A stretch of 64,000 bases of DNA, taken from contig CAJSYJ010000003.1 in NCBI GenBank assembly GCA_910574205.1, positions 248,001 to 312,000 on the forward strand. The letters are read 5' to 3'. The DNA comes from Bacteroidales bacterium (lineage in GTDB: Bacteria > Bacteroidota > Bacteroidia > Bacteroidales > Rikenellaceae). Within the stretch, counting starts at the first letter, position 1. Every line of letters begins with the position of its first letter. Made by a program: the position numbers and the translations under genes. The notes below the pieces were generated by a model. That model was not told where the DNA came from. It worked only from the letters and a program-made list of their open reading frames with translations, and did not search any database. Positions 9,762 through 17,550 of this stretch are shown piece after piece.

Positions 9762-10298
9762 ATGTATATGACAGCAAGACGCTCTTATACAGCATTGATA
9801 CTATCGGTCATAGCACTCTTCGTCTCGGCATGCGACAAGACATGCCCGGGCGGACCGGACAGCAACGTCGTCGAAAAGATCTACCGTTTCGAAATCGTCA
9901 ATCAGAGCGGCATCGACCTAACACTTTCGTTCGAATCGCCGGCCATGCCTCCCGAGCAGACCGGCTTCACGACCGACGGCAGCCGTTTCGAAATCGCCGT
10001 CGCAGCTGACGAAACGCTGTCGTGGGTCGAAACAGTAAACATCATGATGCCGGAAGTCATGCCTATAAGCGGTTTTATGTGGTCATGCGTGCGCGAGCTG
10101 CGCATCGAATATTCGGACGGCGTATCGGTCGACGGGCAGTCGCTGCCCGAGGAGCGGCGGCCGACCGACATGCGGGCATACGCCATTATCGGCACATCGC
10201 GGCCGCAGGGCGGCATCGACGGCACAGCCCGATATGTCTTCACGAACGATGATTACCGCTACGCCGCCGAACATTCGGCGGGCGGCATACATAATTAA
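9762..10298 (+). CDS. Small lipoprotein of unknown function
   Basis: A 178-residue protein with a signal peptide ending in the lipobox FVSAC. The mature part is beta-rich and has no recognised domain. ATG codons at 9762 and 9768 both give a good signal peptide; the second (MTARRSYTALIL) is equally likely. It stands alone between katA (divergent) and the ricT-like gene, which has its own promoter. Confidence 0.7.
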   Translation: MYMTARRSYTALILSVIALFVSACDKTCPGGPDSNVVEKIYRFEIVNQSGIDLTLSFESPAMPPEQTGFTTDGSRFEIAVAADETLSWVETVNIMMPEVMPISGFMWSCVRELRIEYSDGVSVDGQSLPEERRPTDMRAYAIIGTSRPQGGIDGTARYVFTNDDYRYAAEHSAGGIHN

Positions 10299-10334
10299 TT
10301 GCAGCGAAACGGCAGGTAAATCGCCGAAAATTGC

Positions 10335-10342
10335 TATCTTTA
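10335..10342 (+). promoter_or_regulatory. -7 element of the ricT-like operon
   Basis: TATCTTTA, one mismatch from TAnnTTTG, lies 20 nt before the ATG at 10362. No strong -33 box was identified. Confidence 0.45.
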
Positions 10343-10361
10343 CGCCAAATTGTACATAAAG

Positions 10362-12020
10362 ATGAGTTGCAATAAAAAACATATGCCCGAGATGGGGCGC
10401 GGCTGCCTGTTCTGCGATTGCGGCGAGGAGGTGGAGGCGATACCCGTCGAGGGGTGCTTCAAGCTCCACGAGACACCTTGGTTGGAGGAGTATCCCGACA
10501 ACATACCCACCGACATCTTCGAGGTGCGCTTCAAGAATACCCGCCGATCGTATTACCAGAATACATCGGGGCTCGACCTGCGCCGCGGCGACATAGTGGC
10601 CGTCGAGGCCTCGCCCGGACACGACATCGGCATCGTATCGCTCACGGGCGACATGGTGGCGCGCCAGATGCGGCGCGTGGGCTTCAACCCCTTCAACGGC
10701 GAATACAAGAAGATATACCGCAAGGCCAAGCCCTACGACATAGAGCGCTGGCAGGAGGCCATAGCCCTCGAACACGAGACGATGATCGCCGCGCGTCAGA
10801 TAGCCTCCGACATGGGCCTCAACATGAAGATCGGCGACGTGGAGTATCAGGGCGACAAGATCAAGGCCATATTCTACTACATAGCCGACGAGAGGGTCGA
10901 CTTCCGCGAACTGATAAAGGTTTTCGCCGACCGGTTCCGCATACGCATCGAGATGAAGCAGATCGGCGCCCGGCAGGAGGCCGGCCGCATAGGCGGCATC
11001 GGAGCCTGCGGACGCGAGTTGTGCTGCGCGTCGTGGATATCCAACTTTTCGAGCGTTACCACCAACGCCGCACGCATGCAGGAGCTGTCGCTCAACCCGC
11101 AGAAGCTGGCGGGGCAGTGCTCCAAGCTCAAATGCTGCCTGATGTACGAATACGACGTCTACGCCGACGCACGCCGAGGCATGCCGCGCGTCAAGGAGCC
11201 GTTGCAGACGCTCGACGGCGACTACCACCTTATCAAGAGCGACCCGCTGGCGCGCACCATGTCGTTCAGCAGCAGCAAGGATACCCTTGCCAATGTCGTC
11301 ACGCTCGACATCGCCCGCGTCAAGGAGATCATAGCCCTCAACCGCGCCGGCCGCAAGGCCGAGACGATCGAGGGCGACATGCCCTCGAACCAGGTCGAGG
11401 AGCCGACATACCGCCATGCCGAGGACAGCATAACGCGCTTCGACCAGAAGAAGGGGCGCAGCAAGCGCAGCCGCCGCGGCAAGGATAGCGACCGCCCGGA
11501 GCGTCGCGACAACGCCTCGGAGCAGCCCAGACGGCAGCGCAACGGCCAGAGCGACACAACCGACAAGGGCGGCGGACGCAACGACCGTCGCAGACAGAAC
11601 GCCGCGGAGGCCAAGCCGTCGGCCGAGGGTGCGGAAAGCCGTTCGGGAGCACGTCAGGAGCAGCCGCAGCAGACGGCCGAAAACCGCTCCCGCGAGCGCA
11701 GCAGGCGCAACAATCGCGATAATGCCGCCGGCCGCCAGAACCGTCAGCCGCAGAACGGAGCGGAGAACACAGCCCAGCCCAAGCCCGCACCGGCCGATAG
11801 CGAGCGCCGCGCACAAGGACGCGATAACGGACGCGACACGGCAAACGAGGGCAATCGCGAGGGTGCGAGGGAGAACGGACGCGAGGCCGGACGCGACGGC
11901 AATCGCAGCCGCCGGCCGCAGCGTCGCCGCCCCCAGCGCAGCGCAGCCGAGGGACAGAACGCCGGACAGGCCGAGGGGCGTGCGCCGCATAACGGCGACA
12001 AACCGAATAACAAAGACTGA
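10362..12020 (+). CDS. PSP1/RicT (YaaT) family protein with long basic tail
   Basis: A 552-residue protein. Residues up to about 330 carry the PSP1 domain with the conserved cysteines of RicT (CGRELCCASW, CSKLKCC) and an N-terminal GCLFCDCG. In Bacillus, RicT with RicA and RicF forms an iron-sulfur complex that helps RNase Y mature mRNA; the role in Bacteroidota is not established. The last 200 residues are low-complexity, rich in Arg, Asn, Gln and Glu, and probably disordered and nucleic-acid binding. ATG 10362 (MSCNKKHMPEMGRG) is preferred over TTG 10350. It is followed at 5 bp by the GldH-like gene and trmB, a likely operon. Confidence 0.88.
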   Translation: MSCNKKHMPEMGRGCLFCDCGEEVEAIPVEGCFKLHETPWLEEYPDNIPTDIFEVRFKNTRRSYYQNTSGLDLRRGDIVAVEASPGHDIGIVSLTGDMVARQMRRVGFNPFNGEYKKIYRKAKPYDIERWQEAIALEHETMIAARQIASDMGLNMKIGDVEYQGDKIKAIFYYIADERVDFRELIKVFADRFRIRIEMKQIGARQEAGRIGGIGACGRELCCASWISNFSSVTTNAARMQELSLNPQKLAGQCSKLKCCLMYEYDVYADARRGMPRVKEPLQTLDGDYHLIKSDPLARTMSFSSSKDTLANVVTLDIARVKEIIALNRAGRKAETIEGDMPSNQVEEPTYRHAEDSITRFDQKKGRSKRSRRGKDSDRPERRDNASEQPRRQRNGQSDTTDKGGGRNDRRRQNAAEAKPSAEGAESRSGARQEQPQQTAENRSRERSRRNNRDNAAGRQNRQPQNGAENTAQPKPAPADSERRAQGRDNGRDTANEGNREGARENGREAGRDGNRSRRPQRRRPQRSAAEGQNAGQAEGRAPHNGDKPNNKD

Positions 12021-12025
12021 CAGCG

Positions 12026-12478
12026 ATGATGCGACCGATGACATACGCGGCCGCTGCGGCATGCCTCTGCCTCTCGGCGGCATGCTCGTCGCCCAAGGGC
12101 GGAAAGGTCGAGATGACCGATCTCGACGGCTATCGCTGGGAGGAGCCGATCGAGATCGCCGTCGACAACGACGATACGCTTACCCGCCGCGATCTGTCGC
12201 TGGTGGTGCGATACGACCGTCGTCTGGCCGTCGACACGCTCGTGGTGCACATAGCCACCCATACGCCAGACTCGCTCTCGCTCGTCGAGCGTCTCACGCT
12301 GCACATACCCCCCACCGAGGCCGTACACCCCGTCGAGCGCATATTCCCCTACCGCAGCCGCGCCGTGCTGCTGCATCGGGGCATCTATAATTTTACCGTA
12401 ACGCCGCAGACCGATGCCGCAGGCATCGAGTCGGTCGGTCTGATAATAGAGGAGTCCGCAACCGACTCCGACAGATAA
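12026..12478 (+). CDS. gldH: GldH-like gliding-motility lipoprotein
   Basis: A 150-residue lipoprotein with lipobox LSAAC. The beta-rich mature part and its place directly after a PSP1/RicT gene match GldH of Bacteroidota. GldH is required for gliding in Flavobacterium but is also present in non-gliding gut species, where its function is unknown. Identification rests more on gene order and size than on a sharp motif. It ends 2 bp before trmB. Confidence 0.6.
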   Translation: MMRPMTYAAAAACLCLSAACSSPKGGKVEMTDLDGYRWEEPIEIAVDNDDTLTRRDLSLVVRYDRRLAVDTLVVHIATHTPDSLSLVERLTLHIPPTEAVHPVERIFPYRSRAVLLHRGIYNFTVTPQTDAAGIESVGLIIEESATDSDR

Positions 12479-12480
12479 GC

Positions 12481-13230
12481 ATGGGAAAGGATAAACTGCG
12501 CAGATTTGCCGAAAACCGCACCTTCGAGTGCCTCGTACAACCCGAATTCGAAGAGATCTTCGACCGCGACCACGCCCTGAAAGGGCGCTGGCATACCGAT
12601 TTTTTCCATAACGACCGCCCCATAACCCTCGAACTGGGCTGCGGCAAGGGCGAATACACCGTAGCTCTGGCTCAGCGCAACCCCGACCGCAACTACATCG
12701 GAGTCGACATCAAGGGCGCACGCATGTGGCGCGGCGCAAAGACCGCCACCGAGTGCGGCATGACGAACGTCGGCTTCATCCGCACGCGCATAGAGTTCAT
12801 CGAGTCGTTCTTCGCCGAGGGCGAAGTCTCGGAGATATGGATCACATTCCCCGACCCGCAGCTCAAAAGCCGCCGCGCGAAGAAGCGTCTTACCTCGCCG
12901 CTGTTTCTGGCGCGTTATGCCCGCATGCTTACTCCCGACGGTGCCATAAATCTAAAAACGGACTCTCAACACCTATATAAATATACGTCGGCCGTCATCG
13001 ACCGCTTCGGCCTGCCGTGCGAAACGTCCAACGACGACATCTACGGCTCGGGCTTCGCAGACGAAACGCTGTCGGTCAAGACGGCATACGAGCAGATGTT
13101 CCTCTCGCGCAAGCTGCCCATTACCTACACTCGGTTCCGGCTCGACGGCCGCCGCGACTTCGAACCTTTCGACTGGGAGGGCGACGAGATTCTCTTAAAG
13201 GACGCCGAACCCGAACGCGCAGGATTGTAA
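12481..13230 (+). CDS. trmB: tRNA (guanine-46-N7)-methyltransferase
   Basis: A 249-residue class I methyltransferase with the TrmB signatures LELGCGKGEYT (SAM binding) and WITFPDPQLKSRRAKKR (substrate binding and catalysis). TrmB makes m7G46 in the variable loop of tRNAs. It is the third gene of the ricT-like/gldH/trmB run and is followed by a strong hairpin terminator. Confidence 0.95.
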   Translation: MGKDKLRRFAENRTFECLVQPEFEEIFDRDHALKGRWHTDFFHNDRPITLELGCGKGEYTVALAQRNPDRNYIGVDIKGARMWRGAKTATECGMTNVGFIRTRIEFIESFFAEGEVSEIWITFPDPQLKSRRAKKRLTSPLFLARYARMLTPDGAINLKTDSQHLYKYTSAVIDRFGLPCETSNDDIYGSGFADETLSVKTAYEQMFLSRKLPITYTRFRLDGRRDFEPFDWEGDEILLKDAEPERAGL

Positions 13231-13255
13231 AACCCCTCGATCGGCCATCAAACGC

Positions 13256-13285
13256 AAAGTCCCTATCCTCACGGATAGGGACTTT
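13256..13285. terminator. Bidirectional hairpin terminator
   Basis: A perfect 13-bp stem (AAAGTCCCTATCC with GGATAGGGACTTT, loop TCAC) carries A residues at its 5' base and T residues at its 3' base. It lies between the converging trmB and the lipoprotein at 13421, so it can serve both. Confidence 0.85.
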
Positions 13286-13420
13286 CAGCGATATCGGCTC
13301 CCGCCGCATCCGCGGCTGACCGGCTGACCGGTGTCGCAGTCTATGCCGGCCGCGACGGGCGACGGACAACGCACGCCCGCGGACGACCGTAAGGCCGGAC
13401 GTTCTACAAGATCGGACGTT

Positions 13421-13918
13421 CTATTCGAACTCCGATTTCAGCTCGCCGGTAAACTCCATAAACAGCGGCGTGCCGTCGTTGAGTCTTACGTCAAGGTTGA
13501 CCGTGAAGTTGTTCTCGCTGTTCTTGGCGATATACATCGTGCCGCTCTGCAAACTGCGAAAGCGCGAGTAATAGCGCACCGGATCTTCGTATACGAGCGA
13601 GTAATCGTCGTTGTGGTATATCTTCTTAACATCCAACGTCTGCCCCATAAAGTACTCGACAAGCGATACGGCGAGATAGGTCGAGCGGCCGCCGTCGGGC
13701 AGTGGCGAGAAGACGAACGCATAGCTCGTGCCGTCGAAGAATACGGTAGCATGGCGTATGTCGTACACCTTGCCGTCGAAGGTATACTGTCCGATGACAG
13801 GCTCGACGGGAGGCAAGGGCTGCGGCTCGACCGTCGAGTTATCGTCGCCGCACGCCGCAAAGGCCGCCGCCGCAAGGGCGGCGACCGCTACGACGGCCAG
13901 TTTTCGGAATATCTTCAT
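13421..13918 (-). CDS. Single-domain lipoprotein related to the 590-residue neighbour
   Basis: A 165-residue lipoprotein (lipobox FAAC, then a Pro-rich linker). The single mature domain starts YTFDGKVYDI and ends in MYIAKNSENNFTVNLDV..GTPLFMEFTGELK. The same pattern, with strands at matching positions, occurs several times in the adjacent 590-residue lipoprotein. The 8-bp gap to that gene indicates one transcript. Function is unknown; an outer-membrane surface role is likely by analogy with other Bacteroidota lipoproteins. Confidence 0.75.
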   Translation of the reverse strand: MKIFRKLAVVAVAALAAAAFAACGDDNSTVEPQPLPPVEPVIGQYTFDGKVYDIRHATVFFDGTSYAFVFSPLPDGGRSTYLAVSLVEYFMGQTLDVKKIYHNDDYSLVYEDPVRYYSRFRSLQSGTMYIAKNSENNFTVNLDVRLNDGTPLFMEFTGELKSEFE

Positions 13919-13925
13919 AGCTGCG

Positions 13926-15698
13926 TTATTTTATCACGACGGCTTCGCCCTTATAATAAATGTCGGCAGAGTCGCCGTACGACATAAATTCGATATACAG
14001 CTGCGTACCCTCGACCGTGCCCGAGAAGGTACCGGTATTGCCGTTGGCATAGTTATATACGTTGTCGGCTATGGTCAGCGACAGCTCCTTGCCGTCCTGT
14101 GCGGCAACCGAGAAGCCCGACGGCTCGCCCGTCCACAGCGACGCATCGGCCTTGACCGTCAGCACGTCGTCCGCAGCCTTGATCTTATCTACCGTATCCA
14201 GTCCGCTATGCTTCGATATATATGCCTCCCAAACCGTATTGCGGGCATCGACCACGACCGAGCCTATGGCAAAGGTCTCGCCGCCGATCTTATACTCGTT
14301 GGCCTTGGCCGGTTCGGCGAGGAAATCCTTAAATTCGCCCGAGTAGGCGCACTGCAATTTATTGCCGTCATTGAAAGCTATGTCGAGCACGACTTCGTAG
14401 CTGTTCTCGCCGGTGCTTCTGACCGTATAGCTGCCCGTGGCGGCACGCTCCTCGTTTGAGGTCATGATCTGCTTCTCGCCGTACTCGTACGAGAATATCA
14501 CCATGAACTCCTCGCCCGACGAAGCCACGTCGACGGGCGTACCCGAGCTCAGGTCGGCAGGCATCGTGACTACGAGATACTGCGAGCAGAGCGATATATC
14601 CTCGCCGTAGTCGATAGCTCCGGGCGTGAGGTAGAGATAGTTGGCATAATAGAATGCCGCGCGCACCGGCTTCGACGCACCGTTGAAGTCGATGTAGTTT
14701 TGCGGTTTGGGCGTATGTATCCCGACCGAGCCGTGGAAACGTATCTCGTCGCGGCCGGTAACGTCGAATCTCACGTCGGTATATTCGCCCTCGCGCGATA
14801 CGGTCATCTCGCCGGCGAGGATCGTGGCCAGCGTCTCGGGATCGTCCGAAGTGACGGTTTCGATAGCAGGCGCCATACCCGAGGCGTTGACGAAGCTGAA
14901 ATCGTCGCATGTCTTCATGTCGATCGTCTCTCCTATATACTTGGGATTTACGGCCAGCATGACATAGTTGCCGCCGTCGAGGCACTGCTCCCAAGTCTCG
15001 TAGCCGCCCTGGGTCGACATTACGACGAAAGTATAGCCGCCCGAGTCGAATGCGAATGCGCTGCGTATCTCGGCATAGTTGTCGAAATCCTCTGCGATAT
15101 AGTCGTAGTCGGGCTCCGGCACTATTATGTCGGACTCGGACATTGAGAAGTTGGCGCGCAGGCAGTCGTCGCTGCCGGCATAGTCGAGCAACAGGTCGAC
15201 AACGGCCATATCGCCGGCCGAAGCGGGATCCTCCTTCAAGCTGAGGATACCACTCGTCAACTCGGTATCGTCGGCATATTCGGCTACCGCCTTGCCGTCG
15301 CGCATATACCATACATATATCTGGCTGCGAATGCTCTCGGCGGCAAGATCGATCGTCATGCCGTTATCGGTCTCGACGATCGCCGGATCGTCCATGTCCA
15401 TTTCGGTGTCGATCATTATCATGACGTACTCCCGGTCGCTGCCCATGAGCTCGGTGTAGGAGCCGATACCCTCTTCGGGCGAGAGGAATATGTAGAGCGG
15501 CATGGCTATCTCGTTGGGAATGATCGCCGACACGACCGACTTTATGTCGGTTGCTTTGCCGTTCCACTCGTATTGTTGTTTCAACTCGGTCGGAGGCGTG
15601 GGCGGCACGGGATCCGGTCCGGGTTTGTCGTCCTTGCAACCTACGGCTGCGAGCGTTGCGAAGATTGTCGCAAGCGTCAGAAGTCTGAATTTTTTCAT
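13926..15698 (-). CDS. Multi-domain lipoprotein with about four related domains
   Basis: A 590-residue lipoprotein (lipobox LAAVGC, then a DKPGPDPVPPTPPT linker). The mature part can be read as roughly four related beta-rich units: one from about residue 42 (QYEWNGKATDI), one from about 215 (FAFDSGGYTFVVM), one from about 320 (YIDFNGASKPVRAAF), and one from about 455 (EYKIGGETFAIGSVV). Units tend to end in a strand such as LQCAYSGEFKDF or LYIEFMSY, like the end of the 165-residue neighbour. This suggests domain duplication in one locus. No known family is recognised. Confidence 0.75.
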   Translation of the reverse strand: MKKFRLLTLATIFATLAAVGCKDDKPGPDPVPPTPPTELKQQYEWNGKATDIKSVVSAIIPNEIAMPLYIFLSPEEGIGSYTELMGSDREYVMIMIDTEMDMDDPAIVETDNGMTIDLAAESIRSQIYVWYMRDGKAVAEYADDTELTSGILSLKEDPASAGDMAVVDLLLDYAGSDDCLRANFSMSESDIIVPEPDYDYIAEDFDNYAEIRSAFAFDSGGYTFVVMSTQGGYETWEQCLDGGNYVMLAVNPKYIGETIDMKTCDDFSFVNASGMAPAIETVTSDDPETLATILAGEMTVSREGEYTDVRFDVTGRDEIRFHGSVGIHTPKPQNYIDFNGASKPVRAAFYYANYLYLTPGAIDYGEDISLCSQYLVVTMPADLSSGTPVDVASSGEEFMVIFSYEYGEKQIMTSNEERAATGSYTVRSTGENSYEVVLDIAFNDGNKLQCAYSGEFKDFLAEPAKANEYKIGGETFAIGSVVVDARNTVWEAYISKHSGLDTVDKIKAADDVLTVKADASLWTGEPSGFSVAAQDGKELSLTIADNVYNYANGNTGTFSGTVEGTQLYIEFMSYGDSADIYYKGEAVVIK

Positions 15699-15791
15699 GG
15701 TGGCTTATTTTTAGTTGAAGTTTTCGTTAATACGAGAGCGGTGCCGAACTCGTTCGGGCTATGCCGAGACGGATAAAAGGCCGGAACAGTT

Positions 15792-16937
15792 TCAGCGTTT
15801 TACGATCTTTTTGCCGATCATATCGACGGTGCACTCCACACGGTGCGGCGCCGCAGCATCGCAGTCGGTCAGCTCGATCCTAATGCGGCGTCCGCCCTCG
15901 ACGCCCTCGATCGCCTCGACGACGATCCTGCCTCCCGCCAGACGCGCATACTGCGGCATATTCCCTGCGGATGTTATATGCTGATACCACGAGCCGTCGG
16001 GGTTGTTGAACTTGTCGGGCAGCCCCGGCAGCACATGCCACGGCCTGATCTGATCGCGGTCGATGCCGCCGTTCTCCTCACGCACGCACATGGCATATTC
16101 GCCCGCAGGTAGTCCCTGCTCGACGTCGGCATCATGCTCGACCAATATTTCGAGTTTGAGGTAGCGTCCGTCGCCCGAGGCCTGCGAGGTCGATATGTCG
16201 ACTCCCGGCTCGGCCAGCATCAGGCGGAACATCCGGTAAGAGCCGTCTTGCAGGAAGAAGTAGTCGCCCAAGTCTTGCAGCCTCGCCTGCGTCATTCCTT
16301 CGAGGCGGATATCTTCGGTAAGGTTGCTGTTGGGTATCGATTCGGCCGGCGTCTCGCTGCGGTCGACAGGCTCGATGATACCGGTATAGGAGAAGTAGCG
16401 TTTCAGAAACTTGGTACCAGTCATGATGCCCTCGACGGTATGGGTGCCGTCGTCGTTGCGCACCACGGAGCAGTAGCCCTCACGCAGCAGGTCTGGATCG
16501 AAGTCGGTCGCGCCATCGGCCGGCTCGCCGTAGAACGAGAAGTCGGGCATCGATATCGAGCCGTCGGGCAGATCGATCGTCATCAGGCGGCCGTCGTTGA
16601 AGGTGCCTGCCGAGAAGTCGTTCGACGACTGCGACATGGTATAGGTGCCTGCCAGCGCGTCGAGGTCCATGCCCTCCGACAGAGGTGCATTGCAGCTGAT
16701 GCAGATCAGCTTGCCGGGACCGACCAGATTGCCCGCAGGATCGATATCCATATCGGTATAGAGCATCACTTTCCACAGATCGGAGACACCCGTAAAGCCC
16801 TCGTCGCCGTAGTAGACGACGTTGGCCTGAGTGTACACGACCCTCTCGGGCGTAGGCTCGACGAACGGAGGCTCGGGCTGAGGCTGCGGCGTCGGACTGT
16901 CATTGCTGCAAGCCGCGAGCATGGCGGCAGTCAGCAT
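15792..16937 (-). CDS. Lipoprotein gene with 5' end severed by the genomic island
   Basis: The remaining reading frame has 381 codons from ATG 16937. It starts MLTAAMLAAC, which is too short and lacks the basic N-terminus of a lipoprotein signal; an in-frame TAA lies seven codons upstream inside the island. Joining the island flanks restores MRIELSTFMLTAAMLAAC, an ideal lipoprotein signal. So the first eight codons and promoter are at 29670-29765. The mature part (Pro-rich linker, then beta-rich with CISC and CDAAAPHRVEC segments) has no recognised family. It was probably first in an operon with the two lipoproteins downstream. Expression and export are now doubtful. Confidence 0.8.
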   Translation of the reverse strand: MLTAAMLAACSNDSPTPQPQPEPPFVEPTPERVVYTQANVVYYGDEGFTGVSDLWKVMLYTDMDIDPAGNLVGPGKLICISCNAPLSEGMDLDALAGTYTMSQSSNDFSAGTFNDGRLMTIDLPDGSISMPDFSFYGEPADGATDFDPDLLREGYCSVVRNDDGTHTVEGIMTGTKFLKRYFSYTGIIEPVDRSETPAESIPNSNLTEDIRLEGMTQARLQDLGDYFFLQDGSYRMFRLMLAEPGVDISTSQASGDGRYLKLEILVEHDADVEQGLPAGEYAMCVREENGGIDRDQIRPWHVLPGLPDKFNNPDGSWYQHITSAGNMPQYARLAGGRIVVEAIEGVEGGRRIRIELTDCDAAAPHRVECTVDMIGKKIVKR

Positions 16938-16945
16938 AAATGTAG
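16936..16945. repeat. Left attachment core
   Basis: ATAAATGTAG, the left copy of the 10-bp direct repeat. It lies across codons 7-9 of the original lipoprotein signal peptide (minus strand CTACATTTAT). Confidence 0.8.
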
Positions 16946-17550
16946 GAAGTCTTTAATAGCGCCCTGTCAATCTATTATCATTCAGCACTATGAGTTGTGA
17001 CGCTGTTTAAATAAGCAACAAATCAGGCACAAAATCAAGGATTTAAGCGGTTCTTTGGTTTTCTACCTTGCTGTTGTTTTCTGTCTTTTCACTTGCTGGC
17101 ATTCGCAGACTTTTTTAGCTGCATACTAATTCGTATACGCTCATTCTCGTTTCATGGCCACGACTGCAAAATAGCATCGTCTATTGTTGCAGCCAAAAAA
17201 GAAAGGAGACAAAGCACTATTTCATCTCGAATTCTCCGCATCATTTTGGACTCGGCCAAGAACTGCTCTTTCCAACATAGACATACAGAAAAACAAATAT
17301 GCCTAACTAAATATAATTTACTTCGGTTTAGCTTATATATGGCTAACCGACCAAACTAAACCGAATTTCCGCCCCTACATTCTGAAAACATGCAGCCAAA
17401 AGAGAAGACCACGTTATTGCGTATTTTCTCTTTTCGCTGCAACCTTGTTGGCGATAATTCCATAATTCCATGGAACTATCCAATCTGATATGCTATTTGT
17501 ATTGCATTTTCAACCTCGATTATTTATGAGCATATCATCTGTCTCTGTAC
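16946..17550. other. Left end of the island, non-coding
   Basis: About 600 bp of AT-rich sequence without a convincing gene. It holds TTTTCACTTGCT at 17086-17097, the inverted counterpart of AGCAAGTGAAAA at 29576-29587 near the other end, and two near-copies of TGCAGCCAAAA (about 17188 and 17392). These are plausible recombinase arm sites. No consensus promoter facing the truncated lipoprotein gene was found. Confidence 0.5.

Noticed and set aside
9562..9771. 69-codon open frame before the 9762 lipoprotein
   Set aside because: It overlaps a likely promoter and a perfect inverted repeat and lacks coding character.
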